In this document: in pieces, positions 5,373 through 7,562 of the stretch | Position numbering within the stretch: position 1 is the stretch's first letter | How the letters are laid out: each line of letters starts with the position of its first letter | Assembly: GCA_024653645.1 (NCBI GenBank) | Contig: JANLHK010000009.1 | Span: 1 to 7,562, forward strand | DNA: 7,562 nt | Source: Candidatus Roizmanbacteria bacterium | Lineage (GTDB): Bacteria; Patescibacteriota; Microgenomatia; UBA1406 | Reading direction: 5' to 3' | Notes under the pieces: model-generated | The model's input: the letters and a program-made list of their open reading frames with translations, nothing else | What the model was told of the DNA's origin: nothing | Database searches by the model: none | Translations under genes and position numbers: made by a program

Positions 5373-6125
5373 ATGAAACAAACTAGAATTAAAGCATTAA
5401 CACAGATAGTATCCAACCACGCGTCGCGAGACAGCGCAGGGCGGGTCAGTGTTCGTGGCCGTGGCGGTCGTTCGAAACGGTATTACCGCATGATTGACTG
5501 GAAGCGCGATAAGCGTGATATGAGTGCGGTGGTGCAGGGAATAGAATACGACCCCAACCGTACCTGTAATATTGCTCTGTTGCGCTATCAAGACGGTGAA
5601 TTGCGCTATATTTTGCATCCCCAGGGGTTGAATACCGGTGACACCATTATGGCAGGCACTGCAGCCCCGATTAAGGTGGGTAATGCCATGCCGTTATCAG
5701 CCGTGCCGGTGGGTATAGCGGTACATAACGTCGAATTGCTGGCGGGCAACGGTGGCATTTTAGGTCGTAGTGCTGGAAATGGGTTAACCATTATCAGCAA
5801 GGAAGACGACTATGTCATTGTTAAATTACCCTCAGGAGAGCTTCGCAAGGTGCCATCTGGCTGTTATGCTACAATTGGAGAGGTTGATAACGAAGGAAAC
5901 AAGCATAAGATCATCGGAAGTGCTGGTCGTAACCGTCATCGTGGTCGACGTCCAAAGAATCGTGGTGTGGTGATGAGTCCTCGATCTCATCCTCACGGTG
6001 GAGGAGAAGGACGATCGGGTGAGGGTATGAATCCCAAGACTCCATGGGGTAAGCCAGCACGGGGAGTTAAGACACGGAAGCGCAATCAAGCGAGTACGAA
6101 ATTAATTATTAAACGAAGAAAATAA
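5373..6125 (+). CDS. rplB: Large subunit ribosomal protein L2 (uL2), short N-terminus
   Basis: This protein is needed for joining the subunits and for peptidyl-transferase activity. The 250 residues include [10 protein letters not shown] (23-32), [15 protein letters not shown] (56-70), an SH3-like core with [16 protein letters not shown] (107-122), and the essential HPHGGGEGR (206-214), followed by TPWGKPARG and a basic tail ending KRRK. Bacterial L2 is usually near 275 residues and begins with a segment of the type KKYKPTSPGRR. That segment is absent here, and an in-frame TGA at 5361-5363 leaves no room for a longer start. Of the usual N-terminus only the part from about residue 10 onward can be aligned by eye. 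The gene follows rplW by 18 nt, with no Shine-Dalgarno sequence. Confidence 0.96.
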   Translation: MKQTRIKALTQIVSNHASRDSAGRVSVRGRGGRSKRYYRMIDWKRDKRDMSAVVQGIEYDPNRTCNIALLRYQDGELRYILHPQGLNTGDTIMAGTAAPIKVGNAMPLSAVPVGIAVHNVELLAGNGGILGRSAGNGLTIISKEDDYVIVKLPSGELRKVPSGCYATIGEVDNEGNKHKIIGSAGRNRHRGRRPKNRGVVMSPRSHPHGGGEGRSGEGMNPKTPWGKPARGVKTRKRNQASTKLIIKRRK

Positions 6126-6126
6126 T

Positions 6127-6411
6127 ATGTCACGTTCACTGAAAAAAGGTCCTTACATAGACCAAAAATTACTGAAAAAGGTAGAAAAGCAACAGGCCTC
6201 GGGGAAAAAGTCCCCTATTCAAACATGGGCCCGTGCTAGCCAAATTCCTCCGGAGTTTGTTGGTTATACCTTTACGGTGCATAACGGCAAAAAGTTTATT
6301 GAAGTATTTGTGAACGAGGCTATGGTGGGACACCGATTGGGTGAGTTCTCACCGACCCGTACCTTTAAGTCACACGGTCGCATTACAAAACGAGTTCTTG
6401 AAAAGACATAA
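6127..6411 (+). CDS. rpsS: Small subunit ribosomal protein S19 (uS19)
   Basis: A 94-residue protein of the 30S head that contacts S13 and the A-site finger of the large subunit. The start [12 protein letters not shown] and the block [19 protein letters not shown] (residues 66-84) are diagnostic. The middle segment, with [20 protein letters not shown], is also typical. It is separated from the rplB stop by one base (TAA-t-ATG), which suggests translational coupling. No Shine-Dalgarno sequence is present; the preceding bases are the A-rich end of rplB. Confidence 0.98.
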   Translation: MSRSLKKGPYIDQKLLKKVEKQQASGKKSPIQTWARASQIPPEFVGYTFTVHNGKKFIEVFVNEAMVGHRLGEFSPTRTFKSHGRITKRVLEKT

Positions 6412-6414
6412 CCT

Positions 6415-6744
6415 ATGGAAAAACGAGTCATTATTAAATACGTACGCATGTCAGAGAAAAAACTGCGTATTTTAGCCGATAACTATACCGGTAAGCGTGT
6501 GGATGAAGCAACGGCTGTTATGGAGTTGGCAAATAGCAAAGGGGCAAAGCTGCTGAAAAAAGCGGTTGAGTCTTGTGCTGCCCTGTTTACCAAAGACGAG
6601 ATGCCGCACTTACTGATAAAGGGATTAATTATTGACAAAGGTCCCCGTTTTAAACGCTGGAGACCGGGTGGTCGTGGCGTTGCAAAGAAATATGAACATA
6701 AAAGTGCTCACATACAAGTAGTGTTAGAACATCATGGGAAATAA
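6415..6744 (+). CDS. rplV: Large subunit ribosomal protein L22 (uL22)
   Basis: A 109-residue protein, normal length, that touches all six domains of 23S rRNA. Its long beta-hairpin lines the exit tunnel near L4, and changes there can give macrolide resistance in other bacteria. Visible signatures are KYVRMSEKKLRILADNYTGK (residues 8-27), the helix AKLLKKAVESCAAL (44-57), and the hairpin region GPRFKRWRPGGRGVAKKY (76-93) followed by SAHIQVVLE. The gene begins 3 nt after rpsS, and its last 11 nt overlap the start of rpsC. No Shine-Dalgarno sequence is seen. Confidence 0.96.
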   Translation: MEKRVIIKYVRMSEKKLRILADNYTGKRVDEATAVMELANSKGAKLLKKAVESCAALFTKDEMPHLLIKGLIIDKGPRFKRWRPGGRGVAKKYEHKSAHIQVVLEHHGK

Positions 6745-7387
6745 AGTAAATCCAAACGGATACCGATTGGGCATACTCCATACCTGGAGTAGTCGTTGGT
6801 TTGCACCCGACAAGCACCAGTATCGCAAGTACTTGTTTGAGGACGTTCAGATTAGAAAAATGTTGCGTGAGCGATTTATGAACGCTGGATTGGTGAGCGT
6901 TGAAATTGAACGCAGCTTGTCAGGTATGCGCATTGTCATGAGTGCGGTGCGCCCCGGTATCATTATTGGCCGTGGTGGAAAAGGACTTGAGGATTTGCGC
7001 AAGGTTATCCTGACGCTGCTCAAAGTGCCGGTGGCTGAACAAAGCAAATATACGTTGGACCTTAAAATTGAACAGTTTAAGAAACCGTTCTTAAGTGCAC
7101 GCTATACCGCTGATTATATTGCTGAGCGCATTATTAAGAATTTTTCGCATCGTAATTTGGCTCATAATACGATGGATCGTGTCATGGAAAGCGGCGCCAA
7201 AGGCGTTAAAGTCATGTATGCGGGCCGTATCAGAGGTGCTCGTATCGCACGTCGAGAAAAATATCAATTGGGAACTGTGCCGTTGTCTTCTATCCGTGAG
7301 GATGTCGATTTTGCGCATACGCCCGCCCTCACTCGTAATGGTTATGTCGGTGTAAAAGTTTGGATTTGTAGGACCACTACTACCTAA
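6734..7387 (+). CDS. rpsC: Small subunit ribosomal protein S3 (uS3)
   Basis: A 217-residue protein at the mRNA entry channel of the 30S subunit, where it contributes to mRNA unwinding. It begins MGNKVNPNGYRLGI, the standard family N-terminus. The KH domain carries RPGIIIGRGGKGLEDL (residues 73-88), with the GxxG-type loop. The C-terminal domain shows GAKGVKVMYAGRIRGARIAR (154-173) and GYVGVKVWI, and ends shortly after in CRTTTT without the long tail seen in E. coli (233 residues). The ATG lies inside the end of rplV, overlapping by 11 nt in a different frame, which implies coupled translation. Confidence 0.97.
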   Translation: MGNKVNPNGYRLGILHTWSSRWFAPDKHQYRKYLFEDVQIRKMLRERFMNAGLVSVEIERSLSGMRIVMSAVRPGIIIGRGGKGLEDLRKVILTLLKVPVAEQSKYTLDLKIEQFKKPFLSARYTADYIAERIIKNFSHRNLAHNTMDRVMESGAKGVKVMYAGRIRGARIARREKYQLGTVPLSSIREDVDFAHTPALTRNGYVGVKVWICRTTTT

Positions 7388-7388
7388 T

Positions 7389-7562
7389 ATGTTACTAGCA
7401 CCACGAAGAACCAAGTATCGTAAGCAGTTCAGAGGCGTGTTTCGCCGTATAGCCATTAAGGGTAACAACCTGAACTATGGTAAGTTTGGTTTGAAAACGC
7501 TTGAGTCATATTGGATAACCGATCGGCATCTTGAGGCAGTTCGTGTCGTATTGGCACGGGAA
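7389..7562 (+). CDS. rplP: Large subunit ribosomal protein L16 (uL16), N-terminal 58 residues (cut by window end)
   Basis: The frame runs off the end of the window. The visible residues start MLLAPRRTKYRKQFRG, matching the uL16 N-terminus (usually MLMPKRTKYRKQ), followed by KGNNLNYGKFGLKTLE (24-39) and WITDRHLEAVRVVLARE at the end, all typical. L16 sits near the A site and helps position aminoacyl-tRNA. It follows rpsC by one base (TAA-t-ATG), as expected in this gene order. No Shine-Dalgarno sequence is seen. Confidence 0.95.
   Translation, partial: MLLAPRRTKYRKQFRGVFRRIAIKGNNLNYGKFGLKTLESYWITDRHLEAVRVVLARE

Noticed and set aside
7091..7468. Minus-strand 125-codon frame across rpsC and rplP.
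   Set aside because: It lies opposite two strongly conserved ribosomal protein genes and is best explained as a shadow.
1..7562. Possible recoding of UGA (as in Gracilibacteria and Absconditabacteria), suggested by no gene ending in TGA.
   Set aside because: No conserved gene contains an in-frame TGA where glycine would be expected; all read correctly with the standard code. TAA preference alone does not show recoding.
1..7562. CRISPR arrays, tRNA or rRNA genes, insertion sequences and attachment sites.
   Set aside because: I saw no regularly spaced repeats, tRNA-like folds, transposase genes or terminal repeats; the window is almost fully occupied by the genes listed.

Overview
The window carries the head of a bacterial ribosomal-protein cluster on the + strand: tuf, rpsJ, rplC, rplD, rplW, rplB, rpsS, rplV, rpsC and the start of rplP. 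This is the canonical S10-operon order, with EF-Tu placed in front. Upstream (1-1083) lie the last 66 codons of a WecA/MraY-type glycan-phosphate transferase and a membrane-anchored protein with two PEGA domains and an SH3b domain. Between this pair and tuf, a gene of unknown function (about 1050-1973) runs on the minus strand. It is divergent from tuf and convergent with the PEGA gene.

The organism is bacterial. A member of the Candidate Phyla Radiation (Patescibacteria) fits best. The reasons are a uL2 lacking the usual N-terminal extension, a divergent uL3 N-terminus, a PEGA/SH3 envelope protein, and tight gene packing with almost no Shine-Dalgarno sequences. This is inference from style; no 16S rRNA gene is present to settle it. 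Every complete gene ends in TAA, the partial first gene ends in TAG, and nothing suggests a recoded UGA.

The most notable region is the 117-nt gap between rpsJ and rplC. The last codons of rpsJ contain a TTGACG -35 box, followed after exactly 17 nt by a perfect TATAAT -10 box just after the stop codon. About 100 nt downstream, a strong intrinsic terminator ends 8 nt before the rplC ATG. The short transcript in between holds two potential hairpins and a 14-codon reading frame that begins almost at the predicted transcript start. The layout is that of a transcription attenuator controlling rplC and the genes behind it. It resembles the E. coli S10 leader in logic, but it sits after rpsJ instead of before it.

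The genes work together simply. EF-Tu delivers aminoacyl-tRNA to the ribosome, and the other proteins are structural subunits of it (S10, S19, S3 in the small subunit; L3, L4, L23, L2, L22, L16 in the large subunit). The tuf promoter probably drives tuf-rpsJ. The promoter in the 3' end of rpsJ, gated by the attenuator, probably sets the level of the rest. The 5' genes (1-1083) belong to cell-envelope biology and are unrelated to translation.
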